A stretch of DNA of 64,000 bases from the NCBI RefSeq assembly GCF_049309525.1, contig NC_133371.1, forward strand, positions 33,391,966-33,455,965, written 5' to 3'. Each line of letters opens with the position of its first letter. The first letter of the stretch is position 1. This document shows positions 1 through 14,000 of this stretch, piece after piece. The translations under genes and the position numbers were made by a program. A model generated the notes under the pieces. That model ran no database searches and was not told the origin of the DNA. It worked only from the letters and a program-made list of their open reading frames with translations. Source of the DNA: Garra rufa. Its lineage: Eukaryota > Chordata > Actinopteri > Cypriniformes > Cyprinidae.

Positions 1-254
1 CGAAATTAAAACACCAGAGAGGAAAGGGTTAACATAAATGCTGAAGGATCACAGCCATTTAAACCGAAAAAAGTGAACGGCACTACTTCCGTTTCATTGC
101 ATATAGTTCCGATCAGCTCCGACAAGTCTTAGAAACAACAGCACACATTTCAAGGTAAGGGTTCACTCTTCAAAATGCATCCCAGTTTTTAATCCAAAAC
201 AACGAGTAAATGGGGTAAAAACCGAAAGATCCTCCTTTGATCCTCCTAATGATT

Positions 255-305
255 GTTACAAATATACCAGTGCTACTTATGACTGGTTTTGTGGTCCAGG
301 GTCAC
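255..305. repeat. fragment of GTGACCCTG-type MITE
   Basis: The segment ends in GTGGTCCAGGGTCAC and is preceded by an ACAAATATACCA-like stretch. This matches the right end of the element at 1568-1957. Only about 50 bp of one end is present. Confidence 0.6.
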
Positions 306-1567
306 ATATTTCAGTAAGAGACATCATTTACATTATATTAAGCCATAGAAGTCTTAACACCTGGGGTTTAAACTAGCCTTTACCACAAAAATTAGAAAAT
401 TTCTTGTGGGATGTAAAACTGCCATATAATGAAGTTTTTCAGGAAGTCTCTACAAAGGTGTCTCAATACCACTCTAATTACTCTATTAGCCATGGCTAGT
501 TCGACCCCTCCTGCCCCTGACCCTTCAGCCCATTTCTGCTGTCAACATCAGAAACCAGCTCTGTCACCACAGGGTCCCTGCTATTCTAATCCTCTGACAC
601 GGTTAAGGGGGCATCCGCACCCCTCCAACACACACTTTAGTCCAGAATAGAGTCATAAAACGAGCCTTGGAAGAGTAAATATGTACTGGGAAACAAAACT
701 ACCGTCAAAACATGTTGAAATTAAGTACAAGGACAGAGATGTATAACAAAATGGCTAATTTGATTACCTCATTAAAACAAATTAATGTCAAATTGCATAT
801 ACAGTCAGCAATGACCATTCTGAAAGCCAAACATTATTACAAGCTGTAAAAAGCAAGCCAAGGCAAATAAATACAATCCTAGACCTTACACAGTTCCCCT
901 ACTTACTGACATCTGAAATTACCTCAGAGAAAAATCGGGAAGAGTTTCTTTTTTTAGATAGCTTGAAGAACTAATGCAGCTTTTGCTGGAACACAACACG
1001 CCTCTTTATGATTTAGTGGCATAAATTCCATTTTATTGCCACAGTTTAATGACATCCCTCAGTTTAGTCTGTCGCTCTAATCAACACAGGCATTGGTTTA
1101 CCATCGTATCGCAGTCAGACGGCAGAGTCTTCACCTTGCCAAAGCTGGGGACTGACACTAGGTCAGGTCAGATGTTAAATGGCTGCAGTGGTCCCCACGG
1201 GTGTGCAAAAGACCCTTTGTGCAGAGCGCGCGGCGGAAGGGTTAGGGGGGTATCTCTAAAGTCCTCCAAGCCATAAGAGACCTCAGTTTGAACCACAGGA
1301 CACACAGACTTCTGCCAATCATGCTTTATGAAACATGGCGAGTGTTCTGCTTTGTTTGCTGGTGGTCTGAAGCAACGTCTGAGGGGGCTTTTGTATTGAC
1401 AGAAGTGTAAATGTAATATTTTTGGGATATTCAGCATGCATAGGCTCAAAAAGATCATTATAAATTGCTGCATCAAAACCACAAGATTTAAAAAAAATTA
1501 CTGCTCAATTAAAATTTTCTAAAAAATTAACTAATTGAAAAAATATTTATTTATTAGAACCATAAAT

Positions 1568-1957
1568 GTGACCCTGTACCACAAAACCAGTCATAAGGGT
1601 AAGTGTTTTTACATTGAGGTTTATACATATGCATCTGAAAGCTGAACAAATAAGCTTTCATTGATGTATGGTTTGTTACATGTTGGATAGGGCAATATTT
1701 GGCAGAGATACAACTATTGGAAAATCTGGAATCTGAGGGTGCAAAAAAAAACAAAATATTGTGAAAATTGCCTTAAGTTCTTAGCAATGCATATTACTAA
1801 TCAAAAATTAAATTTACTAAATATCTTCATGGAACATGAGCTTTACCTAATATCTTAATTATTTTTGGCATAGAAGAAAAAACAATAATTTTGTCCCATA
1901 CAATGTATTTTTGGCTATTGCTACAAATATACCACTGGTTTTGTGGTCCAGGGTCAC
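1568..1957. repeat. 390-bp MITE with GTGACCCTG termini
   Basis: The element starts GTGACCCTGTACCACAAAAC and ends in the inverted complement (GTTTTGTGGTCCAGGGTCAC), giving imperfect terminal inverted repeats of about 20 bp. There is no coding capacity. A second copy of similar length is at 40327-40704 and an end fragment at 255-305. The superfamily is not assigned because no clear target-site duplication is visible. Confidence 0.8.
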
Positions 1958-2054
1958 AAATAATAATTAAAAAATTATAATTATTTATTTATTTATATAA
2001 CATTCATGTCTTTTAGGGCTGGATTTTTCAGAAAAACTGAAACTGTTTGTCTAC

Positions 2055-5000
2055 CTGATCTCCATCTTTTGCTGCTGGAGAAGTGAATCTCGCTGCTCTT
2101 GCTGTGCTTGACAGAGGGCCTGGAAACTCCACTGCTGTTCTGGACATTTACAGGGCACTGCGACAGCAGCAGTCTGCTCATTATTCAACTTAATCAAGCC
2201 AGGCACTGTCTCCAGAAGCAAGGACCTGAGGGAAAACAGGCATTTTAGAGATTTACCTGATGAAAATGTAAGGTGAAGCGACCACACAATGTGCTCAAAG
2301 CTCTTTGAAATGATTGGTTTAATTGTTACTGACTGTTTATTTCATAATGTATAGCAAAGCTTTAAAGCTAACTTAAGATATTTCTTTCCCTTTTTTATGT
2401 ATAAAAAGAATATAGATCAAATATAAAGAACCAAAAAACAATTTTACTTTAAATAGCTTCTTTTGTAAAACAATTAGCAGTTCAGAGCTATATGTAAGGT
2501 TACCGCATTGACTGTCCACTGCAATCAGAAAAAAGTTAACGGGTAAACTTTAGTTCCAGCCCCTCCCTCTCTCTGTCTCCATGGGCTTTCTATTGGAGAA
2601 TATTTACATTGAGCAGATGAAATCAGTTAGGAAATGGGGATAAAACGTTTAATGAGTTTGACATTCTGGACCCAGGAGAATCAACAGAGCGTCTGTGCAT
2701 CGGCTAAGAGGTTTAGTCAGAGTCTGCCTTTCTCAATGATGACACTCGGCTTGGATTAGAAGTGAAAAAGGGTTTGCTGGCCTCATTCCAGAGAAGTGAC
2801 AGCCACTCACGTGAGCCCATATTGCTTTTTTTGGTCTGTGTTTTAATTTGCGAAAGTGTATGAGAAAACACAGGTGTAGCTTAGTCTTTGCTGAGAGAAG
2901 TAAAATAGAAGAACAAAGGGCTGATAATTATTGTAGTCGCTTATTTTATTTCATTAAATTTCATTTATCATTATTTTTAAAAGCAATTTTAGCTTTTTAA
3001 TTCTTATCATACTGAAAACATTTACTGACATGAAATAGTTAGGAAAAATATAAAACATGAAGTGTTGGCAAATTCTGGTAAGCTGATATTTCCATAAAAA
3101 AGGTTCAAAGAGTTCAAAACATCTCTAAAAGCCAAAAAACGCTTTACATTTACAAAGCAGACATGGTTATGTGATACACAAATGCTCCTTTTGGCCATGT
3201 TGTTTCCAGCCCGCCAGGCTCTTATTGCTACCAAAAATCTGACTCTATTCATTACTCATGAAAACTTCCCTGTAAACAAAGAAACTTACAGGAGTTTGAT
3301 TAATCTAGCTCAAGTCTGCTCTCCCAGACTCTGAACGCTCGTGCGCTGTGTACTTCTTTGAAATATCCTTCGGTTCTTTAATTTAGGCTGTGTTATCACT
3401 GGACGGGGATGAAAGGGCTAGCGGAGAGCGAGAAAAACACTGGGTCTAATTCCGTTGTTGGCATTGAGGGTTAGACAAAGTTCAGCGGAATACTGAGCCT
3501 GACTCGAGTGAACTTCCTATCCATCATTACAGAATAAAACAGATGTAAAGACACAACAGATATACTTCACCTTAGACTTCTCCTTGGAAGTCACATGCAA
3601 AATGTGGAAAATAAGTTTAAAAAATAACTAACAAAATAAACGGCTAAAAATATCACACCATATTGCATTTTAAGTAAGTAAGTCAATTTAGTAAGAAGTT
3701 TCTGTCAGGAAAAAAAAACGTGTTGCCAACGTTAACTTTTTAGGCCTTCTGAAATATAAACTCATGACAGTCAACAAATCTCTTGGGTTTTTTTCCATTT
3801 TGGCTGAATGAACTGGATTGCTTTTTGAGAATTTAATTCCAACATGCTTTTATATTTTCCTGAACTTCCTATTCTGTCTCTCACACTTTTTTTCCTATCA
3901 CATAAGAACATATCATTTGCTCATTAAAAACTCTCAGCAAGCTGCTGGCACTTTAGGAGCGCATTTGCTTAAAAAATATTCCCCCACTGAGCAAATATTT
4001 TCAGAATTACGAGCACTTAAATCCACGTGCGTACAGATGTCACTGGGTAATCCAATAGCAGACACAGATACAATGGCTGGTGCAGTGATATGGGCCGGAA
4101 GCTCAGCGGTAAAGAGGAATGTTTATTCTACTTTAATCGCCTGGTGCACTTCCAGCCAATGTCCCTGTTCACATTAGTTTCACATTCTCGGACAATTATG
4201 AAATGCTTAGTGACTTTTGCTGGAATGCACACATGACAGCTTCTGCCCAATCCAAAATAAATCTCTCCATTATAAAAGGTGGAAATGTGACAGGAAGCGA
4301 GGTGGGAGAGAGAGAGTGGTGGGGGGCGGGATCGGCTCAAGCTGGGATTCGAACTTGGGACACCCATAGTGCAACGGTGCTGTATGTCGGCGCCAACCTT
4401 TATATACTAATTTTCGCTCTCAACAATTAATTTACACCAGAGTGTAGCTTAGTATTTGCAAGTGCCAACTGAAAAACTAACTAACCTAACTGTCAATGTA
4501 AAAGGTCCTAAACTAGATCCTTGTGTTACACCTACCTCCAGTTGCTTTCCTGCTGTAGTGGGTTACCAGTCAGATTAAGTTCTTGAAGACTGGTGCATAC
4601 CTGAAGATTCAGACAAACGTTCTGCAAATCTAAACGAGAGTCAGAAATTTAATTTTGGGATTATGTTTAAATTACTTACAACCTAAATTAAAACTACCAG
4701 TCAAAAGTTTTTGAACAGTAAGATTTATGTTTTTTAAAGAAGTAAAGAAGAAGGCTCACCAAGCCTGCAATTATTTGATTTAAAGTACAGCAAAACAGTA
4801 AAATGTTAAAATATTTTTACTATTTAAAATAACTGTTTTCTATTTGAATATATTTTAAAATGTAATAGGCTTTATGCCGAACGTCACATGACCAACCCCG
4901 GAAAACAGGTCTCATTGCTTCCGCTTGTCGGAGAACGTGTTAATAGCCGTAATAAATAATGGCGATATCGACGGACTTTTAAGGTAATCAGTTAAACAAG

Positions 5001-8000
5001 CCAGCTGTTTATTGTGGACGTTTCATTCGATATTTATATATAAATGTTAGTGAAAAGAATAAAAATTTTAAACTTTTATATATCAATCCACATATGTGAT
5101 GGACATTGGTTATGATCATTTTTAGTGTCTACTTTGAATGAATCTTGAGTAAATCATGTTCATATTTAAAGAGGGATATGCAAAACGCGTGAACCGGAAG
5201 CAACGAGACCTGTTTAGCAGAAAACGGAAGCCTGTTGGGCATGAAGCCTATTTATTCCTGTGATCAAAGCTAAATTTTCAGCATCATTATTCAGTGTCAC
5301 ACGATCCTTCATACGCTGATTTGCTGTTCAAGAAACATTTATTATTATTATTATTATTATTATCAATATTTAAAACAGTTGAGTAAATTTATTCAGGGTT
5401 CTCTGATAAATAGAAAGATTCAAAGATCAGCATTTATCTGAAATAAAAAGGTTTTGTAATGTTATACACTATACTATTCATAAGTCAGAGTCAGAAGTTT
5501 TTTTTGGAAAACAATTATAAAAAATGTATACTTTTATTTAGCAAGGATGCTTTAAATTGATCAAAAGTGATGATAAAGACATTTGTAATATTAAAAAAGA
5601 TTTCTGTTATTTTGAACTTTCTATTCATCAAAGAAACCTGAAACAATTCTACTCAGCTGTTTTCAACATAATAATAATAATAATAAATGTTTTTTAAGAA
5701 GCAAATCAGAATATTAGAATGATTTCTGAAGGATCATGTGACTGGAGTAATGATGCTAAAAATTCAGCTTTAAAATCACAGGAATAAATTATGTTTTAAA
5801 ATATATTCAAATAGAAAGCAGTTATTTTAAATAGTAAAAATATTTCAAAATGTTTCTGTTTTTGCTGTACTTTGGATCAAATAAATGCTGGCTTGGTAAG
5901 CAGAAGACACTTCTTTAAAAAACATTCAAAATCTTACTGTCTAATAACTTGTGACTGGTAGTGTTTGAGCTAAATTTTTACATTTGAAATATTTTGTTTA
6001 CCTGCATGCCAATGTGACCATTAACTGATATCAACTTAGAACTGTAAACGTGTAAATGTGTCATTAAATGATTGAAATATACTTTAAATCTCAGGGGGAC
6101 TTGAAGTAAATATTTTTGTTCAAAGGGGTTTGTTTGGGAATCTCTTCATCACATGAACAAAAATGAATAAACAGTAAAACAGCAATGACATAAACGTCAT
6201 CCAGGTTTTAGATATTTTTGTCAGTTATACATCAGAAGTATTTAGTAACTTGCATAATTAATAATTGACTGAAAGGTGCGTTTGTCCCCAAATTAATAAG
6301 CATGGATTGCAAATTAATTCACATGACATTTACATTGCCATTACATTGTGAATATTCAAAGCTGAATGATGCATCATAGACTTTTTTAGAAACATTTATA
6401 AGAAAAAAAAAAGTGAGAAGCAATAAATTATAATTTACTGCTGTTTTGTAAATACTTTGTAATCATGTAATCCATAAAAAAGTAACTGTAGTTTTATTAG
6501 GAGTATTTTAAAATGTAATGTAATCAAATTACAAGTACTACATTTTTGGAATCTGATTACTTAACCCAGATTACTGACCCATCACTGATGGATGCTTTGG
6601 ATGCAACCAGCCATTCTGGCCTTAATTGAAGACATTCAAATACTATAAATAAATATTTATATGATTTAGTATATAAAAAATGTTATTCTCAAAAGTACTT
6701 AAAGGAACAGTTCACTAAAGAATGAAGAAAAAATGCAGAATCTATTCCATGTAACAATATATAGTGTCCATATGACTTGCACTATATTTTAAATGTTACA
6801 TTAATAGTTATGTGTGACATAAATAAATTTGATTTGGAAAATTGGAAAAAATAATACCATACAGGTTATACAGGGAAGTAAATTGCTGAATTTTTATTTT
6901 TGGGTCAACTATCCCTTTATGGATGAATGATATGAAGATATTAGAAGAGAAGTTCTCTTTTAAAGAATTGTTTGTCACAAAGGTTACCCATCCATATTCA
7001 AGAATAAAGACTCTTTTAAGCAGCTAAAAACCAAAAAAGCACAGTTGAGTGGATTCACCCCACTTCGCAAGCTCACCTGACAGACAGTTGTGACTGGCAT
7101 CCAACATCCTCAGAGACACAAAGTCCAAGAGTGGAATTAAATCTGTTACACTAAGAGGAAAATAAAGTGAACCATCATTTTAAACAATTAAACATTTTAG
7201 CACTGTATATTTGTAGGTTTTTTATATTTCATGTTTTTAGCAACTCAAAAACTTTACCTTTAAGTAGAATTTAACTGTAAGATGGAATTAAGTTCAAAAA
7301 ACAAATCAGAAGAAACTCAAAACATTGTGAGCTGCCAACCTCACTAGGTTTTGAGACATAGCCATTTTCCATTAAGGCCTACCTGTTATGGGCCACAGAG
7401 AGGTTTTGGAGTAAAGGCAGCCAATAGGATTCCAGATCATCAACAGAAGATATAAGGTTGTCATCCAGGTAAAGGTCCCTCAGAAGAACATGGTTCTGCA
7501 GGACAGGCAGCTATGCCACAGGCCAGAAACAAAAAAACAACAACAATTCCCTCTTCAGCATGTGATCACACAAAGTCATTCCTTCGGTTTCAACATTAAA
7601 TGTCCCATGAGCTGAAATGGGTGGAAACTCATGCCTTATCATTAAACCCTAAACAGATAGTGATAATTTAATTAAAGTGATGGCAGCCCAGGATCGCAGA
7701 TTTTTATTATTATTATACGGGTATCATGTAATGAATACTGTCAGTTTACACATTTCCTGGACACTGCAATGGAAATACATTCCTAAGTAAATTAAAAAGT
7801 GGTAAAAATCCTATGATTTCAGTTGAGCTAATTAGAAGAAAAACATAAAACAGTTCTCAAATACTGACAAAATATCAAAATAATGGAAAACTGTGATTAT
7901 ATTGATCTTGAGATTACTGCTGAATCTCATTTAACTTGTTTGTTTCTTTGGTTGTTTAAGATTTACCTCAGTCAGGCTGTTTCCTCTGAGGTCCAGCGTG

Positions 8001-11000
8001 TTAAGCAAAGCACAATTCTCCAAACCCTCAATGTGGCTTAGGTGGTTGTACGAACAGTCCAGATGGAGAAGGGTATAAATTTCGTTCAAACCTCTCGTGC
8101 TGAGCAGCTGGTTATGGTCCACCGATAATCGCAGAAGCATTTTCAGGGGTCCTAAACCACCTAAGAATACAAAGATATATCATTTAGTCAATGCTGGTGT
8201 AGAAGGAGTGTATGAGGATAATTCTAGGCCACGGTGGCAATATCTAATACAAGCCAAAGGATAATCTAATATAAAAAAGCAGCACTGGAGGGACATCATC
8301 TAACGCTGACAGCAAATACCTTTAAACTGCATTTATCCTTTTCTTTATGGTACATTTATTCATATTTATTCAATATGAGGCCATTTTCTTAGAAATGAGA
8401 CACATCAAGACATATTTTAAGAGCAGAGTGAGGGCAAAAGGCCATTGGAAGACACCAAACTGGAACAATGGTGCCCTCTACTGGATAATGGCAATGCTGA
8501 GCATCTGATACTAATCCTGTGTCCCACATGAGATCAACATGTCTTCCAATGAACTTTTTCTAAGTGCTTTCAATGAAAAATACATAAAAGAGAGTTAATG
8601 AACAATTCTAGTGAAGATACTCACTTATGCGAGAGATGTTGTTGTGTGAGAGCTGAAGAATTTGTAGATTTTCAGCACCATCAAGACCGTGGATGTTCAT
8701 CAGCTGGTTCCTGCCCAGCAGGAGGACCTGAAGGTTGGCCAGACCTCCACAATCCACATGGGTAATTGAGTTCTCCTTAATATAAGAAACAATGGTATAC
8801 ACACTACCGTTCAAACGTTTGGGGTCAATAAGAATTTTATATAAGTAATTAATAGTTTTATTTTGCAAGGATGTATTAAAATTGATCAAAAGTGACACTA
8901 TGAACTTTCGTAATGTTACAAATTATTTCTATTTTCAAATAAATTCTGCTCTTGTGAACTTATTTATCAAATAATTCTGAAAACAAGAGTTTCCTGCTCA
9001 TTAAGGATGCATTTATTTGATTAAAAATATAGAAAAACATTAATATTGTGAAATATTGCTGCAATTTAAAATGGTTACAATGAATTTTCAGCATCATTAC
9101 TCCAGTCTTCAGTGTCACATGATCCTTCAGAAATCATTCTAATATGCTGATTAATTATCAATGTTGGAAACAGTTGTGCTGCTTAATATTTTTTGGAACC
9201 TGTGATTCTTTGATGGATAAAATGTTAAAAACAGCATTTATTTGAAATAGACTTTTGTAACAATAAACACTACTGTTCAACGTTTGGAATCAGTAATTTT
9301 TATTTCTTTGAAAAAAAATTAATACTTTTATTTAGCAAAGATGTGTTAAATTGACATAAATTCATAGTAAAGACTTTGTTAGAGATATTTCTTTTTTGAA
9401 TAAATGCTGTTATTTTTTAACTATTTATTCACCAAAGAATCTGTAAAGTAAAACTAAAGACTGGAGTAATGGCTAGTGAAAATTCAGCTTTGCATCACTG
9501 AAATAAATCATATTTTAAAGTATATTAAAATAGAAAACTGCAATAATATTTCATAATATTACTTTTTGCTGTATTTTTGATCAAATAAATGGAACTTTGA
9601 TGAGCATAAGAGACCAAAAAAACATTAAAAATTGTACTAATCCCAAACTTATGAACAGCAGTGTAATAATAATATGTAATATTTCAAAATATTACAAAAT
9701 ATTAGCCTTGGTGAGTATAAGTGATTTTTTTCGATTTTTATATAAACTTTTTAATGGTAGTGTATTCTGTATAGCCTGAATGAGTGATCTTTTTATTAGT
9801 GCAGAAATGCAGACTGGATAGTTTGTTCTATCTTACTTGTACATCAATATATCTGATCTCGGCGCACTGGTTCAATCCATCCAAGGATGTGAGGCCACAG
9901 CGTCTAAGGGTCAAAGTCTGCAATTTGTTACACTCAGACAATGTGGACAGGCTACATCCTGGCAGGTCTTCCAGCGTCACTGTCGTAACCTGATTTTTTA
10001 CAAAACAGTTACAATAGTCAGTCACAGTATGAACATACAAGACACATGACACAGTCATGAAATGGGTTTCAAGTTTAATTTCTACCTGTTTGAGAGAGCT
10101 CCAAACTCCTGTTTTGAGAATGGTGTCCACAGGCAGAGGGGGTAAACTGGGGACTCTTCTTTTTCTTGGGCCTCTTTTTTGAGATTGCTGTTTTACAGAA
10201 GAACTCTTCCTTTTATTCTGCAGTGACAGTTTGGACCAGGGAGTGCAGCTCATCATCCAGGCCATTCGCTTCTGTTCTGTGCTGTCAGGCAGACATATTG
10301 AAATTGATTCTTGGCTTTTTGGTTCACGTTCCTCAAGCTCAGTAGCTGTAGTATTTTGATGCCCCCTAGTGTCCATCTCAGGTGCTACAGCAGCCAAGTC
10401 CACATCAGCTTTAACACTTGGGTGATCTTCTATACTTGAGGAACCTGGATTAAAACCAAGGTCATTGGAGAGACCTTGATGTACATTTATGTGGGACTCT
10501 GCAGTGGTTTTGCTAACTTCAAGGCCTTTTCTTGACTGTGAGAGATTTACCTGAGAGTCAAGCTCTTTATTGCTTTCAACTGTTTTCTCTTTTTCATTAC
10601 TCTTTATTATGTCTTCATCCTTTTTTGTTTGTCTTGTCTCATCTAATCTTTTTGGTTCTTCTGCATTTATGCTTTCAGTTTTGTCGTGTTTCTTCATCAT
10701 ATTCCTGTCACCCTCAATTTTCTTCTCATGCCTTATTCTTTCATTATTAGTGTCTATTTTTTTTACATTTACCTCATTGCCTTTGTCATTTTCCTCTCTT
10801 TCCTTATTTCTTTTACATTCATCCTTCATCTGGCGACTCTTTTCCACTTTCATCCTTTCCGTTTCTTTATTCGTCTTGTCTACATCATCTTCCTGTCTTC
10901 TGCACTCATCTTTTACTCTTGTAATATTGTTCTGCTCCTGCATTTTCTTCCTCTTCTCATCTTCCTCCTCTTTCCTCTTCTGCTGTTCAAGTCTTTGCTC

Positions 11001-14000
11001 CTTCTCCAGACGATGGCGCTCTTGTTCCTTAGCTCTTTCATAATCTGCTCTGCGTCTCTCCATTTCCTCCCTCTGAGCACGCTCTTTTTCCTCGATCCTC
11101 TTTCTCTCCTCTTCTCTTTCCTTCTTCATCTTCTCCCATTCTCTCTTCTCCTCCTCACGTCTCCTCTCCTCTTCTTTCTTTCTCCTAAGCTCTGTTTTGC
11201 TCCAGCGACGCGCTAATGTTCCTCTGAGAGCAGCTTGAATCTTTGTTGCTGCTATGCCGTGAAGTTTCTGGGTTCTCCTTCTTTCCTCCTCCTGAGCCTT
11301 TTCAAAAGCCTGTTTCTCCTCCTTCATTTGTTCCTCGAGCTTCCTTATTAAATTCTTAAATCAACCAAAAAACTTGAGTTGTACACTTACTTCAGCAGAC
11401 ATTTTATTTTTATTTATTTTTGTATGCTTTTTCCACATATAATAAAAGCACATCCTCAACAATCTTAGACATATTTAAAGTCACCTGCTGTTTATCCAGC
11501 TCCAGTTGAAGATCTTCTGTGTGGTGAACTTCGTTTTTCACTCCAACATTCTGAAACAGTTAAAAATTTAGATTTTGTTATTTATCTTTCCTCCTAAACT
11601 TTTTACTATTAAAGGTAGTCTTACCAGAGTGGTCTCATGTATCTTCTTCAATTCCTCCTCAAACTTCATCAGTCCTCTCCTCCTCTTCTCTTCTTCTTCT
11701 CTTTCTGAGTTCAAATGCAGCTCTCTTTCTACTTCATGTGCTGCTAATCTCTGCTCCTCTTCCTCTCTCAGTTTTTTCTCTAATTCTCTCCATTCAAGAC
11801 TAAGTTGCAGTTGACTCTCAGTGCATATATCACCTGAAAAACAGAGTAAAGATATAATTCTGTGAATATAAAGAGGCTAATATGAATCTATGCAAAATCA
11901 TTGCATATTTAATGCAGTATAACCTATGTTTTTACTAGTGTTAATAAACTTAAAATACAGGCCCATCTAACCAAATAATTACAGAAAATATACCTCCCAT
12001 GTCTGACATATTTGGAATCTCCCACTGGGCATTCTGCAGCTCAGTGTCTTTTAGATGTCCAACTTGTTCCATTAATTCAGAGATAACCTGAAAAAAAAGT
12101 TATGCATATTTAAGCATTTTTATAATCATACACTAACAAACAGCCATATTGGCGGCACTGTCAATAAACAAAGTCACGGAATTGAACGAAACTTGCATAT
12201 TTTGCTGTTTATTGCTGCTGAAAATTATCAATTATTGTCATGTTATTGTATTGTACTAATCAGTCGGACCAGGAAAAACATTTGGAGTAGTATAGACTGC
12301 AAAAAGTTATAACAAATCTAGCAGGGGAGTGCAAAAAACTGTCTGAGGAAAAAAGGTGTTTGTGGATGGCCAAACTGAACCAGGATTTCCAGGGCAAGAA
12401 TCTTGACAACATTTGTGTTTGTTCTTATCATTTCCAGTCAGGTAGGTGAAATATTAGGCTAATATCTTAATTAATACTGCTTGTATGTATCTTTACCACT
12501 TATTAACTTTAGTTTGTCAAAATATCACGCCCTTTCCTGATTACTAAGTCCTTCTCAAACGATTTAGCAGCGTCCACACATTTTTCCATGATTTAAACAG
12601 CATAAATTAGCAGTAGTACATTAACCGTGCAATCCATGCTTTTGTTTACATCCGAGTATCTCCAATATGGCTGTGCATCCGGATAACTGACCAAACTGAG
12701 ACGTAAATGCAAACCCTCTATAAGAGTAAATAATGGTAATTTACAGCCTTTAATTTAAGGGTGAATTTATATTGACTAAACACAAACCAAACTAGGGTAC
12801 AGAGCAGATCATTTGCTACTGTGATGGACAAACTGAATTAAAGGTTAAAATAAAGGACAACACAGACAGTTTGTCTTTCCTCTGTTATGACTCAGATGGG
12901 ATAATAATCCCATTTTCATTTAACTGCAAACAAATAACCATGACTCACTCGCTCTTTCCACTTTATGGGGTCGTCTGTGAAATCTGCAGCTGGTTCATTT
13001 ATATGATTATCATTGTGATTAAGGTGAGACAGGTTCTGGCTTGAGAAGTCTGTGAGTAAACAGAAATGAGGAAAAATGCAATGCTTCTAATAAACGTTTG
13101 AGTCATTTTAATGAAAACTTCAATCTATTATAAAAATGCCTTCTTACCGTTTTCTTCAACATCTTGGAGGATTAATTGTTCGAAGGCATTCATTCGATTT
13201 CTTGATGCTTCAACATATGTGAGAACTGAGTCAGGCAGCTCATCTTCTGCATGCAGCTTTTGTGAAAACAGAGGTGATTGTTAATGCTGTACTGACACAT
13301 TTTGGATAAACTCCTTGAATTACACTACCAGTCAAAAGTTTCTGAACACTAGGATTTTGAATGTTTTTTAAAGAAGCTCACCAAGCCTGCATTTATTTGA
13401 TACAAAGTACAGCAAAAACTTGAAATATTTTTACTATTTAATTAACTGCTTTCTATTTAAACATATTTAAAATGTAATTTATTCCTGTGATTACAACCTG
13501 AAATTTTATCATCATTACTCCAGTCACATGATCCTTCAGAAATCATTCTAATATTCTGATTTGCTGCTCAAAAAACATGTATTATTATTATTATTATGTT
13601 AGTTTCTTTGATGAATAGAAAGTTCAGAGGAAAAAGTATTTATCTGAAATAGAAATCTTTTGTAACATTATAAATATCTTTATTATCACTTTTGATCAAT
13701 TTAAAGCACCCTTGCTAAATGAAAGTATTAAAAGTATTGGTATAATGTTACAAAAGCTTTTTATTTCAGATAAATGCTGATCTCTGGAACTTTCTATTCA
13801 TCAAATAATCCTAGAAAAACGTACTCAACCGTTTTAAATATTGATAACAACAATAATAAAAATGTTTCTTGAACAACAAATCACCATATTAGAATGATTT
13901 CTGAAGGATCACGTGACACTGGAGACTGGCGTAATGATGCTGAAAATGTACCCTTTTACAGTAATAAATTACATTTTTAAATATATATTCAAATAGTTAT

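Larger units (their letters stand above)
1..2054. other. lrriq1 intron / 3' flank, no exon recognised
   Basis: No exon with convincing splice sites or protein similarity was found on either strand. The lrriq1 reading frame is still open at the donor at position 2054, so the remaining 3' exons should lie further left. The stretch holds one 390-bp MITE (1568-1957), a fragment of the same family near 255-305, and otherwise AT-rich unique sequence. Short open frames here lack splice signals and are judged to be noise. Confidence 0.6.

Noticed and set aside
3818..4177. 119-codon plus-strand frame with a hydrophobic start
   Set aside because: The initial part is AT-rich noncoding composition and the rest is unlike any family I know; it lies inside an lrriq1 intron next to a SINE.
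10532..11216. Overlapping plus-strand open frames rich in Ser, Phe and Leu
   Set aside because: They are the antisense of the Glu/Lys/Arg-rich lrriq1 exon; purine-biased coding strands lack stops on the reverse strand. No start context, splice signal or family similarity.
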